From NCBI RefSeq assembly GCF_900176505.1, contig NZ_FWYB01000020.1:1-64000 (forward strand): a stretch of DNA of 64,000 nucleotides. Direction: 5' to 3'. The position numbers and the translations under genes were made by a program. The DNA comes from Pedobacter nyackensis. GTDB lineage: Bacteria; Bacteroidota; Bacteroidia; Sphingobacteriales; Sphingobacteriaceae. The notes under the pieces are model-generated. The model did not search any database, was not told where the DNA came from, and saw only the letters and a list, made by a program, of their open reading frames with translations. The first letter of the stretch is position 1; every line of letters begins with the position of its first letter. This document shows, piece by piece, positions 18,039 to 26,406 of the stretch.

Positions 18039-18160
18039 GCGAATTAATTCTACGCGTTTTCTTACCAGACAGATATTTGAATAACCTTTCTTTGATTATT
18101 GGCTTCTGGGATCTCCAAAATTAATAGCCAGTTCACCATGAAGAGGCCCTTTAGAGGAAT

Positions 18161-18257
18161 AGGTAGATTGTAGGTACCCGCTAGGTAGGTGATTGGTACC
18201 TCATTAGTGTAAGGACCAACGAAGTACCTGGCAGGTACCTCTAAGCTTGGGCAGGTA
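18161..18257. repeat. Cluster of AGGTA / GGTACC short repeats
   Basis: GGTACC occurs three times in about 65 bp (at 18173, 18195 and 18233), with extra AGGTA or GTACCT units around them. The units form local palindromes: AGGTACC (18172-18178) against GGTACCT (18195-18201), and GTACCTG-G-CAGGTAC at 18224-18238. The origin is unknown. Confidence 0.6.
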
Positions 18258-18382
18258 TGGCAAGACTTCTAAAAGGTGTTTTATTTTTTAAATCGCAAGC
18301 TGTTGATTGTTAGGTTGTTGATGTGTATTAATCTGTGGTTTATGGGGCGTCAACTACTGCATCATTGCTCAGATTATTAAAT

Positions 18383-18412
18383 AAAAATGCCCGAAAATTT
18401 CCGGGCATTTTT
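18383..18412. terminator. Terminator-like hairpin without an adjacent gene
   Basis: TGCCCG (18388-18393) pairs with CGGGCA (18402-18407), flanked by A5 and T5. It is 212 bp past the stop of the minus-strand lipoprotein gene and has no plus-strand gene in front of it, so it may end an undetected plus-strand transcript. Confidence 0.7.
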
Positions 18413-18623
18413 GTTAAAGTATATTTGGTTAGAATATGCTGGTTTAGGAAAACAAACTAGTTGTTCTTTGTTTGATTATATAAACATAATATAAAATTTA
18501 TAAGAATCATAATAAAATTTTTGTTTTTTTTTGAAGAGGTATACAAAATATGGCCCTTTTAGTTTCTTACATGCTTCTGGACTTCAATAAGTGCATTTTC
18601 TGCAATAAAATTAAAAACAAAAA

Positions 18624-19157
18624 TTATTTACAGCAATTGTAATAAGGCTTAACTTTTTTCTCCTTTTCAGACCAGGCAATATACACACTGGTCTCTTTTC
18701 CAGTTCGATACTTAAAGCCATTGAGCATGGATTGTTTCAATTCTTCATAGAATGTTTTATCCGGAGTATTATCGTCAGGATTCTCATTTTCAGTAACCGC
18801 CGGTTCTAGGAAGTTCTCATCATCTAAAAATTGTTTGTACTCATTCAGTATGAAGTCTACCTGCTTCCGTTTCTTTTGTAAATCAACGGAAGATTTATAG
18901 TTGTCTATGAAATCTGTGGCTTTAAAATCCTTATTGTATATGAGCTTTCCCTTAAATGAGGTTATGCTGAACTTAATAGTCATGTCTTTCAGCACATCTC
19001 CTGCAAGAGATACTTTAAAAGTATCTACCTGAACAGAATCACTAAATGGCTTTAATACAATATGATCTTCGGTGCTACCTTTTACTTCGCGATCAGTGGA
19101 AGTACAGGCGCTTATAATAGTCAACAGAAATAAACAATGAATTAAATAGCGCTTCAT
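18624..19157 (-). CDS. Uncharacterised lipoprotein
   Basis: 177 residues. The N-terminus is a lipoprotein signal (CLFLLTIISAC, lipobox cysteine at about 18). The mature part is highly charged, with acidic and lysine-rich helices and a C-terminal KVKPYYNCCK. I recognise no family. Its start overlaps the stop of kdsB by 4 bp, so it is translated from the same message as the KDO-activating enzyme, which suggests an envelope role such as lipopolysaccharide assembly; that is inference only. Confidence 0.75.
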   Translation of the reverse strand: MKRYLIHCLFLLTIISACTSTDREVKGSTEDHIVLKPFSDSVQVDTFKVSLAGDVLKDMTIKFSITSFKGKLIYNKDFKATDFIDNYKSSVDLQKKRKQVDFILNEYKQFLDDENFLEPAVTENENPDDNTPDKTFYEELKQSMLNGFKYRTGKETSVYIAWSEKEKKVKPYYNCCK

Positions 19158-19876
19158 ATCTTATGTAGATCTTCAGGGGTATCAATGGCAATGGTTTCGA
19201 TTGTTGTAATGCGGGTTTGAATGGTATAACCATTTTCTACCCAACGTAGCTGCTCCAGGCTTTCGGCTATTTCCAGTGAAGAAGGAGCAAGTTTAGTAAT
19301 TTCCTGGAGTGTTTCGGCATGATAACCGTAAATTCCAATATGCTTATAAAACTGGTGTGCGGTTAACCATTGTTCTTTTTCCGCATTTCTGAGGTAAGGA
19401 ATGGTATGTCTGCTGAAATATATAGCCTCTTGTTTACTGTTCATTACAACCTTTGGAATGTTGTTGTTAAACAGTTCATCATTGGTGTGAATTGCTTTAA
19501 CCAAGGTAGCTAATTGTATACCGTTTTGTTCAAAACAAGAAACGACCAGATCAATTTGCTTAGGATCAATAAAAGGTTCATCACCCTGTATATTGACTAC
19601 GATATCATAATCAGGGAAATGCCTGGATACTTCCGCACAGCGGTCTGTACCACTTTGATGTGCAGGGGCAGTCATTACAAATTCACCACCAAAGTTGCGC
19701 ACAGCTTCAGCAATGAGTTCGTTGTCTGTTGCCACCACCACTTTACTTAAGCTTGTGGCTTTCAAAGCTTGTTCATAAACCCTTTGGATCATGCTTTTGC
19801 CTTGAATATCAACTAAAGGCTTACCCGGAAAACGGGTAGAAGCATAACGTGCCGGTATAATACCAAGTACTTTCAT
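19154..19876 (-). CDS. kdsB: 3-deoxy-manno-octulosonate cytidylyltransferase (CMP-KDO synthetase)
   Basis: 240 residues starting at the ATG at 19876 (MKVLGIIPARYASTRFPGKP); a longer frame to 19906 would overlap the upstream kinase gene. The nucleotidyltransferase motif PARYASTRFPGKPL and the NIQGDEPFI metal-binding segment are clear. The enzyme activates KDO with CTP for lipid A-core synthesis, so the organism makes a Gram-negative outer membrane. It lies 1 bp after the deoxynucleoside kinase stop, and its own stop overlaps the lipoprotein gene. Confidence 0.96.
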   Translation of the reverse strand: MKVLGIIPARYASTRFPGKPLVDIQGKSMIQRVYEQALKATSLSKVVVATDNELIAEAVRNFGGEFVMTAPAHQSGTDRCAEVSRHFPDYDIVVNIQGDEPFIDPKQIDLVVSCFEQNGIQLATLVKAIHTNDELFNNNIPKVVMNSKQEAIYFSRHTIPYLRNAEKEQWLTAHQFYKHIGIYGYHAETLQEITKLAPSSLEIAESLEQLRWVENGYTIQTRITTIETIAIDTPEDLHKI

Positions 19877-19877
19877 C

Positions 19878-20492
19878 TTAAAATAATCCGTTAATCTCAG
19901 CGTCAATAGATTGAATGATAGTACCCAGATCTTCAGGATTATTGGTGAAATCCAATTTGTCTTTGTCTAGTATCAGCAAATTTCCCAGGCTATAGCTTTT
20001 AATCCAGGTTTCATATTTCTCATTTAATTTAGATAAATAATCGATACGGATACTGGTTTCATATTCGCGACCGCGACGTTGAATGTTGTTTACCAATGTA
20101 GGTACCGAAGCACGCAGGTATACCAATAAGTCGGGTGGCTTAATGAAAGAAGTAACATTTTCAAAAATTGCTTTATAGTTTTGATGATCTCTGGTAGTCA
20201 TCAATCCCATCTCATGAAGGTTGTCAGCAAAGATGTGTGCGTCTTCATATATTGTTCTGTCCTGAATTACATTTCTATTGAAATTCTGGATGTCTACAAT
20301 TTGCTGGAAACGACTATTAAGGAAATAGATCTGAAGATTAAAACTCCAGCGTTTCATATCGCTATAAAAATCTTCCAGGTAAGGATTATTATCTACAGCC
20401 TCATACAAGGCTTCCCAACCATAATTCTTGGCCAGTAAGCCTGTAAGTGTTGTTTTTCCGGCACCTATATTTCCAACTATTGCTATATGCAT
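19878..20492 (-). CDS. Deoxynucleoside kinase
   Basis: 204 residues. The P-loop GNIGAGKTT is at residues 7-15; EAVDNNPYLEDFY and QIYFLNSRFQQ shape the nucleoside pocket, and the QDRTIYEDAHIF motif holds the catalytic Asp-Arg pair of the dNK / dGK-dAK family. It phosphorylates deoxynucleosides for salvage. It is followed 1 bp later by kdsB. A leader with an inverted repeat and a duplicated decamer separates it from trpS. Confidence 0.92.
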   Translation of the reverse strand: MHIAIVGNIGAGKTTLTGLLAKNYGWEALYEAVDNNPYLEDFYSDMKRWSFNLQIYFLNSRFQQIVDIQNFNRNVIQDRTIYEDAHIFADNLHEMGLMTTRDHQNYKAIFENVTSFIKPPDLLVYLRASVPTLVNNIQRRGREYETSIRIDYLSKLNEKYETWIKSYSLGNLLILDKDKLDFTNNPEDLGTIIQSIDAEINGLF

Positions 20493-20515
20493 ATTTTTGA
20501 TATGTTTTTTGATGG

Positions 20516-20556
20516 TGTGATTTGAAACGTAAATCTCAAATCACACATCTCAAATC
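20516..20556 (-). repeat. Inverted and duplicated decamer in the trpS-dNK spacer
   Basis: TGTGATTTGA (20516-20525) pairs with TCAAATCACA (20536-20545). ATCTCAAATC occurs at 20533-20542 and again at 20547-20556. No T-run follows on the minus strand, so this is not a normal terminator; it may be a regulatory leader. Confidence 0.55.
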
Positions 20557-20562
20557 TAATAA

Positions 20563-21561
20563 TTAAAACGGTTTGAATCCGATTAATTCTCTAACGTCGC
20601 GTATTGTTTTCTGAGCACTCTCTCTCGCTTTTAAAGCACCATGTATTGCAACCTGACGTAAATAAGAGCTGTCTTTAGATAGGTCTTCGATTTTTTCACG
20701 GATCGGTGTATTGAAAATAATCATATCCTCAGCAAGTTGTTTTTTGAAATCGCCATAGCGGATCGCCATTTTGTTATACAACTCATCGAAATGTGCCAAA
20801 GTATCTGCCGTTGAAACGATCTTCATCAAATCAAATAAGTTTTGAATCGCTTCCGGTTTAGCCTGATTTTCTTCAGTTGGCCCACTATCAGATACTGCAC
20901 GCGAAACTTTTTTACGAATGATCTCAGGACTGTCAGCTAAATAGATGCAATTGCCGTCTCCACTTGATTTGCTCATTTTTCCATTTCCATCCAAACCGGG
21001 GATTTTTACAAGGTTTTGCGAATAGTTAAAAGCAAATGCTTCAGGGAAATAATCTGAATTATATAACCTGTTAAAACGGTTTCCAAAGGTACGTGTAAAT
21101 TCAAGGTGCTGTTCCTGATCTTTTCCAACAGGCACTTTTGTACCCTTGTGAATCAGAATGTCGGCCGCCATTAAAGTCGGGTAAGTTAATAAACCTGCGT
21201 TTATGTTATCCGGATGTGATCTTACTTTATCTTTAAATGAAGCACTTCTTTCCAGTTCGCCCATGTATGCATTCATATTCAGGTATAAATACAGTTCCGC
21301 TACTTCAGGAACGTCCGACTGAACATAGATTGTTGCTTCTTCTGGGTTTATGCCACAAGCAAGGTATTCTACCAGGACATGTTTAACATAGCCATGTAAG
21401 TCGCCGGGCGTAGGGTGTGTAGTTAAAGAGTGTAGATCAGCGATAAAGAAAAAGCAGTTATAATCATACTGCATTTTTACAAAGTTGGTGACTGCACCAA
21501 AATAATTCCCTAAATGTAATTTTCCTGTCGGGCGAATACCACTAACTACCGTTTCTTTCAT
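20563..21561 (-). CDS. trpS: Tryptophanyl-tRNA synthetase
   Basis: 332 residues, normal length for the bacterial class I enzyme. The HIGH-like motif appears as PTGKLHLGNYFG near residue 12, and the KMSKS motif as GKMSKSSGD near residue 196. It charges tRNA-Trp with tryptophan in the cytosol. The next gene on this strand, the deoxynucleoside kinase, starts 70 bp away past a repeat-rich spacer; whether they share a transcript is unclear. Confidence 0.97.
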   Translation of the reverse strand: MKETVVSGIRPTGKLHLGNYFGAVTNFVKMQYDYNCFFFIADLHSLTTHPTPGDLHGYVKHVLVEYLACGINPEEATIYVQSDVPEVAELYLYLNMNAYMGELERSASFKDKVRSHPDNINAGLLTYPTLMAADILIHKGTKVPVGKDQEQHLEFTRTFGNRFNRLYNSDYFPEAFAFNYSQNLVKIPGLDGNGKMSKSSGDGNCIYLADSPEIIRKKVSRAVSDSGPTEENQAKPEAIQNLFDLMKIVSTADTLAHFDELYNKMAIRYGDFKKQLAEDMIIFNTPIREKIEDLSKDSSYLRQVAIHGALKARESAQKTIRDVRELIGFKPF

Positions 21562-21744
21562 CTGATTATTATATGATTAAAAATAATGAACTTCTGGTCT
21601 GCTTTGATTTTAAGTCTACCAGGATTCAAAGGGCCGAAATTAAGAAAAAACCCTAACTCAGTTTGCTTATAATTTCTTTTTTTGTGTATAATTTGATTGT
21701 TTATACCTTAATTGCAGTTTAGTGCCTGTAAAGGCTATTTTTAG

Positions 21745-21752
21745 TATTTTTG
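21745..21752 (+). promoter_or_regulatory. Putative -7 box of plsC
   Basis: TATTTTTG matches TAnnTTTG and ends only 6 bp before the plsC ATG, which would give a nearly leaderless message. No good -33 element is visible. Confidence 0.35.
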
Positions 21753-21758
21753 AATTCA

Positions 21759-22493
21759 ATGGTTAAAATCCTTAAACAAGTACATAGAGCTTATTCTACA
21801 ATAGTTATCTCCATTTTCTCCCTGGCTTTTTACCCGTTCTATTATTTGGCGGCTAAAAATCCTGGTACCTATGGTCTGTTAAATGGCTTGCGTAAGCTAA
21901 AGAGTTGGTTATGTGCTCTTTTTATTGGGTTTGTTCCTCGTTTTACTTTCGAAGAGCCACTGGAAGCTGATCAAAATTATATTTACTGCTCAAACCATAC
22001 ATCGAATCATGATATTATGATTCTTTGCATGCTGGCACAGGGGCGTTTCTATTTTATGGGGAAAGATGAATTGCTGAAAAATCCGGTTTTGAGGATATTT
22101 TTTAAGACCATTGATATTCCTGTAAACAGGGATAGTAAAATGTCGGCTTTCAGAGCATTTAAACGTGCAGGTGATAATCTGGAAAAGGGGATGAGCCTGA
22201 TTATTTTTCCGGAAGGGAAAATCTCCGACGAGCATTATCCGCCAAAGTTGATGCCTTTTAAAAACGGGCCTTTCCGATTAGCGATTGAAAAGGGAATTCC
22301 TATAGTACCGGTGAGCTTAACGAACGTCTGGAAAATGATGTGGGATGATGGTACGAAATATGGCTCGAAACCGGGAATAGGTGATGTTTATGTCCATAAG
22401 CCTGTTTTGACGACCAATTTGACAATAAATGATTCAGATGAGTTAAAAGACCGTATTTTTGAACTGATAAACAGTAAACTTGTTGACAAATGA
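21759..22493 (+). CDS. plsC: 1-acyl-sn-glycerol-3-phosphate acyltransferase
   Basis: About 244 residues from the ATG at 21759; an in-frame TTG lies 9 bp upstream but overlaps a -7 promoter box. An N-terminal membrane segment is followed by the acyltransferase motif NHTSNHD (HX4D), the FYFMGKDELLKNPVL region and FPEGKIS. The enzyme acylates lysophosphatidic acid at the inner membrane in phospholipid synthesis. It overlaps gatC by 4 bp (ATGA), so the two are translationally coupled. Confidence 0.93.
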   Translation: MVKILKQVHRAYSTIVISIFSLAFYPFYYLAAKNPGTYGLLNGLRKLKSWLCALFIGFVPRFTFEEPLEADQNYIYCSNHTSNHDIMILCMLAQGRFYFMGKDELLKNPVLRIFFKTIDIPVNRDSKMSAFRAFKRAGDNLEKGMSLIIFPEGKISDEHYPPKLMPFKNGPFRLAIEKGIPIVPVSLTNVWKMMWDDGTKYGSKPGIGDVYVHKPVLTTNLTINDSDELKDRIFELINSKLVDK

Positions 22494-22780
22494 TTATAGA
22501 TAAGCAAACCATACATAAAGTAGCAGACTTAGCAAGAATAGCCATTAAAGAAGAAGAAATTGATGCATTGATACCTGATATGAACAAGATCCTTACTTTT
22601 ATGGAAAAGTTAAATGAACTGGATACCACGGGTGTGGAGCCTTTGGTGTATATGAATGCTGATGAAAATGTTTGGCGCGAAGATGAGGTGAAGCAGGAGA
22701 TCAGCACAGCGGATGGCTTGAAGAATGCCGCCCTTCACAATGAGTCATTTTTTATGGTGCCAAAGATCATAGAAAAGTAG
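22490..22780 (+). CDS. gatC: Asp-tRNA(Asn)/Glu-tRNA(Gln) amidotransferase subunit C
   Basis: 96 residues, the usual size. The helical start (KQTIHKVADLARIAIKEEEI), the FMEKLNELDTTGVEPLVYM core and the NESFFMVPKIIE end are typical of GatC. GatC holds GatA and GatB together in the enzyme that converts misacylated Glu-tRNA(Gln) or Asp-tRNA(Asn). It overlaps plsC by 4 bp; gatA and gatB are not in the window. Confidence 0.93.
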   Translation: MIIDKQTIHKVADLARIAIKEEEIDALIPDMNKILTFMEKLNELDTTGVEPLVYMNADENVWREDEVKQEISTADGLKNAALHNESFFMVPKIIEK

Positions 22781-22833
22781 AGGAAGCTGTAACATTGGAA
22801 TGCAGGAGACTGTCTAACATCAAAAAACTAGCA

Positions 22834-23619
22834 ATGGAGAGAGCCACGAGTACATCAGCGTCAAATAAAGCATTAATACATATTAAAGATATTGGTCGTA
22901 AGTATGTAATCGGTACCGAGGTTATCCATGCGCTGAAATCTGTTACACTGGATATTCATAAAGGAGAATTTGTGGCGCTAATGGGACCTTCCGGTTCCGG
23001 GAAATCGACCCTGATGAATATTTTAGGTTGTTTAGATACGCCTAGTAAGGGCGAATATATCTTAAATGGAACCAGTGTAGGTCAAATGTCGGATAATGAG
23101 CTTGCCGGCATTCGTAATAAAGAGATCGGCTTTGTTTTTCAAACTTTTAACCTGTTGCCCCGTTCTACTTCTTTGGATAACGTGGCGCTTCCTTTGATTT
23201 ATGCCGGAGCAAACAAGAAGGAACGTGATGCGCGTGCATTTAAAGCGCTTGAGAGCGTTGGTTTAGGTAATAGGGTAACTCATAAGCCTAATGAGCTTTC
23301 AGGCGGACAGCGTCAGCGTGTGGCTGTTGCAAGGGCATTGATCAATAATCCCTCTATTATTCTGGCTGATGAGCCTACTGGAAACCTGGATACTAAAACC
23401 TCTGTGGAGATAATGGGCTTGCTGGAAGAAATTCATAGCAAAGGAAACACGATTATCCTGGTTACGCACGAAGAGGACATCGCCCAGCATGCCCATCGTA
23501 TTGTTCGTATGCGGGATGGCTTGATTGAAAAAGATTACCAGAATGAAGTTGTAAAAACGGTATCGCCTCGCTTGTCGAGCATGATGGCGAAGAATGACGA
23601 CTTTGAAACAATAGTTTAA
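22834..23619 (+). CDS. ABC transporter ATP-binding protein, MacB/LolD type
   Basis: About 261 residues from the ATG at 22834; an upstream TTG at 22795 is in frame but an ATG is more likely. Walker A GPSGSGKST, signature LSGGQRQRVA and Walker B ILADEPTGNLD are all intact, and the Q-loop FQTFNLLPRS fits the MacB/LolD branch, which works with FtsX-like permeases in lipoprotein export or efflux. No permease is adjacent; the nearest MacB-like permease is at 26555 on the same strand, separated by ispD and queA. The PduO gene follows after 3 bp. Confidence 0.92.
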   Translation: MERATSTSASNKALIHIKDIGRKYVIGTEVIHALKSVTLDIHKGEFVALMGPSGSGKSTLMNILGCLDTPSKGEYILNGTSVGQMSDNELAGIRNKEIGFVFQTFNLLPRSTSLDNVALPLIYAGANKKERDARAFKALESVGLGNRVTHKPNELSGGQRQRVAVARALINNPSIILADEPTGNLDTKTSVEIMGLLEEIHSKGNTIILVTHEEDIAQHAHRIVRMRDGLIEKDYQNEVVKTVSPRLSSMMAKNDDFETIV

Positions 23620-23622
23620 TTT

Positions 23623-24171
23623 ATGAAGATATACACGAAAACCGGTGATAAGGGGTTGACCTCTTTGATCGGAGGAACCCGCGTACCTAAGTATCATTTA
23701 AGAATAGAGTGTTACGGTACAGTTGATGAATTGAATTCCTATATCGGATTGATCATGTGCCAGGATATAGCGCCGCACCATCAAAAAATACTAAAAGAAA
23801 TACAGGATCGCCTTTTTACGGTTGGCGCCTCTCTGGCTGCTGATCCGGAAAAATCGAGAATGAAGATTCCTGATCTCCATGAAAGCGATATCAATTTATT
23901 GGAAAAGGAGATGGATGACATGAACGAGGTGCTACCCGAGTTGAAGCATTTTGTGCTGCCTGGCGGAAATACGGTCGTATCTTATTGTCACATTGCAAGG
24001 TGTATTTGTCGCCGTGCAGAGCGTTTAACGGTTCATTTGGCCTCAGAAAGCTTTGTTGACGAAAAAATGACTATTTATTTGAATCGTTTAAGCGATTATT
24101 TGTTTGTTTTGGCACGAAAACTGAATGCAGATGCTAAAACGGAAGAAAACATCTGGATTCCGCGATTATAA
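23623..24171 (+). CDS. PduO-type ATP:cob(I)alamin adenosyltransferase
   Basis: 182 residues. The N-terminus has the signature TKTGDKGLTSLIGGTRVPK, and the helical body has RCICRRAERLTVHL and YLNRLSDYLFVLAR. The enzyme transfers the adenosyl group of ATP to cob(I)alamin to make coenzyme B12. It starts 3 bp after the ABC ATPase. No cobalamin riboswitch is visible upstream. It points to use of B12-dependent enzymes. Confidence 0.95.
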   Translation: MKIYTKTGDKGLTSLIGGTRVPKYHLRIECYGTVDELNSYIGLIMCQDIAPHHQKILKEIQDRLFTVGASLAADPEKSRMKIPDLHESDINLLEKEMDDMNEVLPELKHFVLPGGNTVVSYCHIARCICRRAERLTVHLASESFVDEKMTIYLNRLSDYLFVLARKLNADAKTEENIWIPRL

Positions 24172-24233
24172 TTAATGATGTTTCAGTCCTGTTAAACGTA
24201 AGAATGATAGAACTGAAAATAGTAGAAAAAAAA

Positions 24234-24266
24234 TTTGTTTTGCTCATGTTTTTTAATATACTTTTG
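24234..24266 (+). promoter_or_regulatory. Promoter of the DUF2795 gene
   Basis: TTTG (24234-24237), 21-bp spacer, then TACTTTTG (24259-24266): a good match to the Bacteroidota -33/-7 consensus, 36 bp before the ATG. Confidence 0.65.
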
Positions 24267-24302
24267 CGAAATAAATTTGAATAACTTAATAGTATAAGAA
24301 AT

Positions 24303-24524
24303 ATGTATTGGACATTAGAACTCGCATCGCATTTGGAAGACGCTCCATGGCCTGCAACAAAAGATGAATTGATTGATTACGGTATTAGATCAGGTGCCCC
24401 AGTAGAGGTGATCGAAAATTTACAAGCCTTGGAAGATGATGGTGAGCCTTATGAAACCATTGAAGAAATTTGGCCTGATTATCCTACCAAGGATGACTTC
24501 TTCTTTAATGAAGACGAATATTAA
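24303..24524 (+). CDS. DUF2795 domain small acidic protein
   Basis: 73 residues, strongly acidic, starting MYWTLELASHLEDAPWPATK and ending with a cluster of Phe, Asp and Glu. This matches the short DUF2795 proteins conserved in Bacteroidota; no function is established. It has its own promoter (24234-24266) and a strong terminator right after it, so it is an independent, probably well-expressed gene. Confidence 0.85.
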   Translation: MYWTLELASHLEDAPWPATKDELIDYGIRSGAPVEVIENLQALEDDGEPYETIEEIWPDYPTKDDFFFNEDEY

Positions 24525-24536
24525 TGGATAACAAAC

Positions 24537-24567
24537 AAAAAAGGCTCCCTATAAAGGAGCCTTTTTT
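24537..24567. terminator. Bidirectional terminator between DUF2795 and ispD
   Basis: GGCTCC (24543-24548) pairs with GGAGCC (24556-24561), with A-runs on the left and T6 on the right. The ispD stop overlaps it. Confidence 0.88.
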
Positions 24568-25235
24568 GTTTTCTTCATCAGAATCGACGCAATCTCCAGG
24601 TCTTCCGGATAGGTGATCTTTATGTTTTGTCTTTCTCCTTCAATCAGATTTATACTAACTCCTGAATATTCCACTACGGAAGCATCATCTGTAAAATCAT
24701 TTCTAAAAGGAGTCTGGTATGCTTTTTTGAGTAAATCGATGTCAAAGGTTTGTGGTGTTTGTATTAGGGCCAGTTCATTTCTGCTTAATGCTTCACTTTT
24801 TCCTCCTTCGGATATTCTTCTTACCGAATCTGTTGGTGTAACCCCAACAACACAGTTTCCGGTTTCTTCCGCAACCTGGTAGCTTTTTGAAATGAGTTCA
24901 GCAGATACCAGTGGCCTTACTGCGTCATGAACAGCAACAATTCCTTTGCCTTTAATAGCTTTTAAGCCATTTTTAACCGAGTGAAATCTTTGCGATCCGC
25001 CACTAACTACCTCATGTTGGATGTTAAAGCTGTGTTGCAGACAAAGTTCTTCCCAGTATTTGTGCAGATCAATATTGAGTACAAGCAGGATATGAGGTAT
25101 TAATGAACATTCGCTAAATGCTTTTATGGTGTGCATTAATACAGGTAGCCCTTCCAGCAATAAGAATTGTTTTGCTATATCACTTTGCATTCTGCTGCCT
25201 GATCCGCCGGCCACTATAATGGCATAATATTTCAT
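24549..25235 (-). CDS. ispD: 2-C-methyl-D-erythritol 4-phosphate cytidylyltransferase
   Basis: 228 residues. The nucleotide-binding loop VAGGSGSRMQSDIAKQF is at the N-terminus; AVHDAVRPLVS and NIKITYPEDLEIA are the other family motifs. IspD makes CDP-methylerythritol in the non-mevalonate isoprenoid pathway. It lies downstream of queA but behind queA's terminator, so it probably has its own promoter. Confidence 0.95.
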   Translation of the reverse strand: MKYYAIIVAGGSGSRMQSDIAKQFLLLEGLPVLMHTIKAFSECSLIPHILLVLNIDLHKYWEELCLQHSFNIQHEVVSGGSQRFHSVKNGLKAIKGKGIVAVHDAVRPLVSAELISKSYQVAEETGNCVVGVTPTDSVRRISEGGKSEALSRNELALIQTPQTFDIDLLKKAYQTPFRNDFTDDASVVEYSGVSINLIEGERQNIKITYPEDLEIASILMKKTKKAPL

Positions 25236-25267
25236 CTTTTGATTATTTTGATGGGGTGCTTATAAAC

Positions 25268-25308
25268 AAAAATAGGAGATTTAAAACGAATGGTTTCAAA
25301 TCTCCTAT
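25268..25308 (-). terminator. Terminator of queA
   Basis: ATAGGAGATTT (25272-25282) pairs with AAATCTCCTAT (25298-25308), with further AAAC/GTTT pairing inside. On the minus strand the hairpin is followed by TTTTTG. Confidence 0.8.
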
Positions 25309-25330
25309 CAGTAATTTTTTAATCTTTACG

Positions 25331-26380
25331 TTAGATGATCAACATGGCATCTCCGTAACTGTAGAAACGATATTTTTCTTTCAAAGCTACTTCATAAGCA
25401 TGTCTTACATAATCATAACCTCCGAAAGCACTAACCATCATCAATAATGTTGACTCTGGAGTATGGAAGTTAGTAATCATTGAGTTTGCAATACTGAAAT
25501 CGTAAGGAGGGAAGATGAACTTGCTGGTCCAGTCGTTAGCAGGTTTAAGCATTCTTCCTGAAGAAACTGCAGATTCAATTGCACGCATTGACGTGGTTCC
25601 AACTGCACAGATTTTTTTCTTACGTTCTATTCCCAGGTTTACTATATCCGCGTCTTTCTGTTCAATGATGAATTGCTCAGAATCCATTTTATGTTTGGTT
25701 AGATCTTCAACTTCAACTGACCTGAAAGTACCTAATCCAACATGTAAAGTAACTTCTGCAAAGTTTACACCTTTTAATTCCAGGCGTTTCATCAGTTCTC
25801 TGCTAAAGTGCAAACCTGCTGTAGGAGCTGCAACAGCACCTTCATGTTTTGCGAAAATAGTCTGATAACGTTCTTTATCCTGGGCAGTAGCCTTACGTTT
25901 GATATATTTAGGAAGTGGTGTTTCACCTAGAATTTCGATGTTCTTTCTGAACTCTTCATCTGTGCCATCAAATAAGAAACGAATGGTACGGCCACGTGAA
26001 GTAGTGTTGTCTACTACCTCAGCAACCAAAAGATCGTCATCACCGAAATATAATTTATTCCCAACACGGATTTTACGTGCCGGGTCTACTAAAACATCCC
26101 ATAAACGAAGCTCTTTATTCAATTCTCTTAACAGAAACACTTCAATAGTAGCACCGGTTTTTTCTTTGTTTCCGTATAAACGGGCAGGGAAAACCTTAGT
26201 ATTGTTTAGGATCATAACATCCTGATCATCGAAATAATCTAAAACATCTTTAAATATTTTATGTTCAATTTTACCGCTATCCTTATGTAAAACCATTAAA
26301 CGGGCTTCATCTCTTTGTTCAGAAGGGTTGTTGGCAACCAGCGATTCGGGTAAATTAAACTTAAATTGAGATAACTTCAT
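25331..26380 (-). CDS. queA: S-adenosylmethionine:tRNA ribosyltransferase-isomerase
   Basis: 349 residues, full length. Family motifs include ANNPSEQRDEARLMV near the start, AAPTAGLHFSRELM, TLHVGLGTFRSVEVEDL and ITNFHTPESTLLMMVSAF. QueA adds the cyclopentene part of queuosine to the wobble base of GU(N) tRNAs using SAM. It is a single gene with its own terminator. A TAAATTTG box (minus strand, 26407-26414) lies 27 bp before the start. Confidence 0.97.
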   Translation of the reverse strand: MKLSQFKFNLPESLVANNPSEQRDEARLMVLHKDSGKIEHKIFKDVLDYFDDQDVMILNNTKVFPARLYGNKEKTGATIEVFLLRELNKELRLWDVLVDPARKIRVGNKLYFGDDDLLVAEVVDNTTSRGRTIRFLFDGTDEEFRKNIEILGETPLPKYIKRKATAQDKERYQTIFAKHEGAVAAPTAGLHFSRELMKRLELKGVNFAEVTLHVGLGTFRSVEVEDLTKHKMDSEQFIIEQKDADIVNLGIERKKKICAVGTTSMRAIESAVSSGRMLKPANDWTSKFIFPPYDFSIANSMITNFHTPESTLLMMVSAFGGYDYVRHAYEVALKEKYRFYSYGDAMLII

Positions 26381-26406
26381 ATGTTTTGATGTGATAATTA
26401 AGGCCG

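Larger units (their letters stand above)
17898..18623. other. Gene-free 726-bp intergenic region with repeats and hairpins
   Basis: I find no credible ORF; the longest ATG-started frames on the plus strand are 8-12 codons. It holds, in order: a nested hairpin (18006-18038), a cluster of AGGTA / GGTACC repeats (18161-18257), and a terminator-like hairpin (18383-18412). The rest, mainly 18420-18620, is AT-rich with no further structure. It could encode a small RNA on the plus strand ending at 18412, or be decayed sequence. Confidence 0.6.

Noticed and set aside
18173..18238. GGTACC cluster as a restriction-modification site array
   Set aside because: No restriction or methylase gene lies nearby, and six-base palindromes alone give no support.
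22300..22707. Open frame antisense to plsC and gatC
   Set aside because: Both genes on the plus strand have clear family motifs and the antisense product is serine-rich without motif.
23623..24171. Cobalamin riboswitch before the PduO gene
   Set aside because: The gene starts 3 bp after the ABC ATPase, leaving no room, and no B12-box is seen upstream of that gene.
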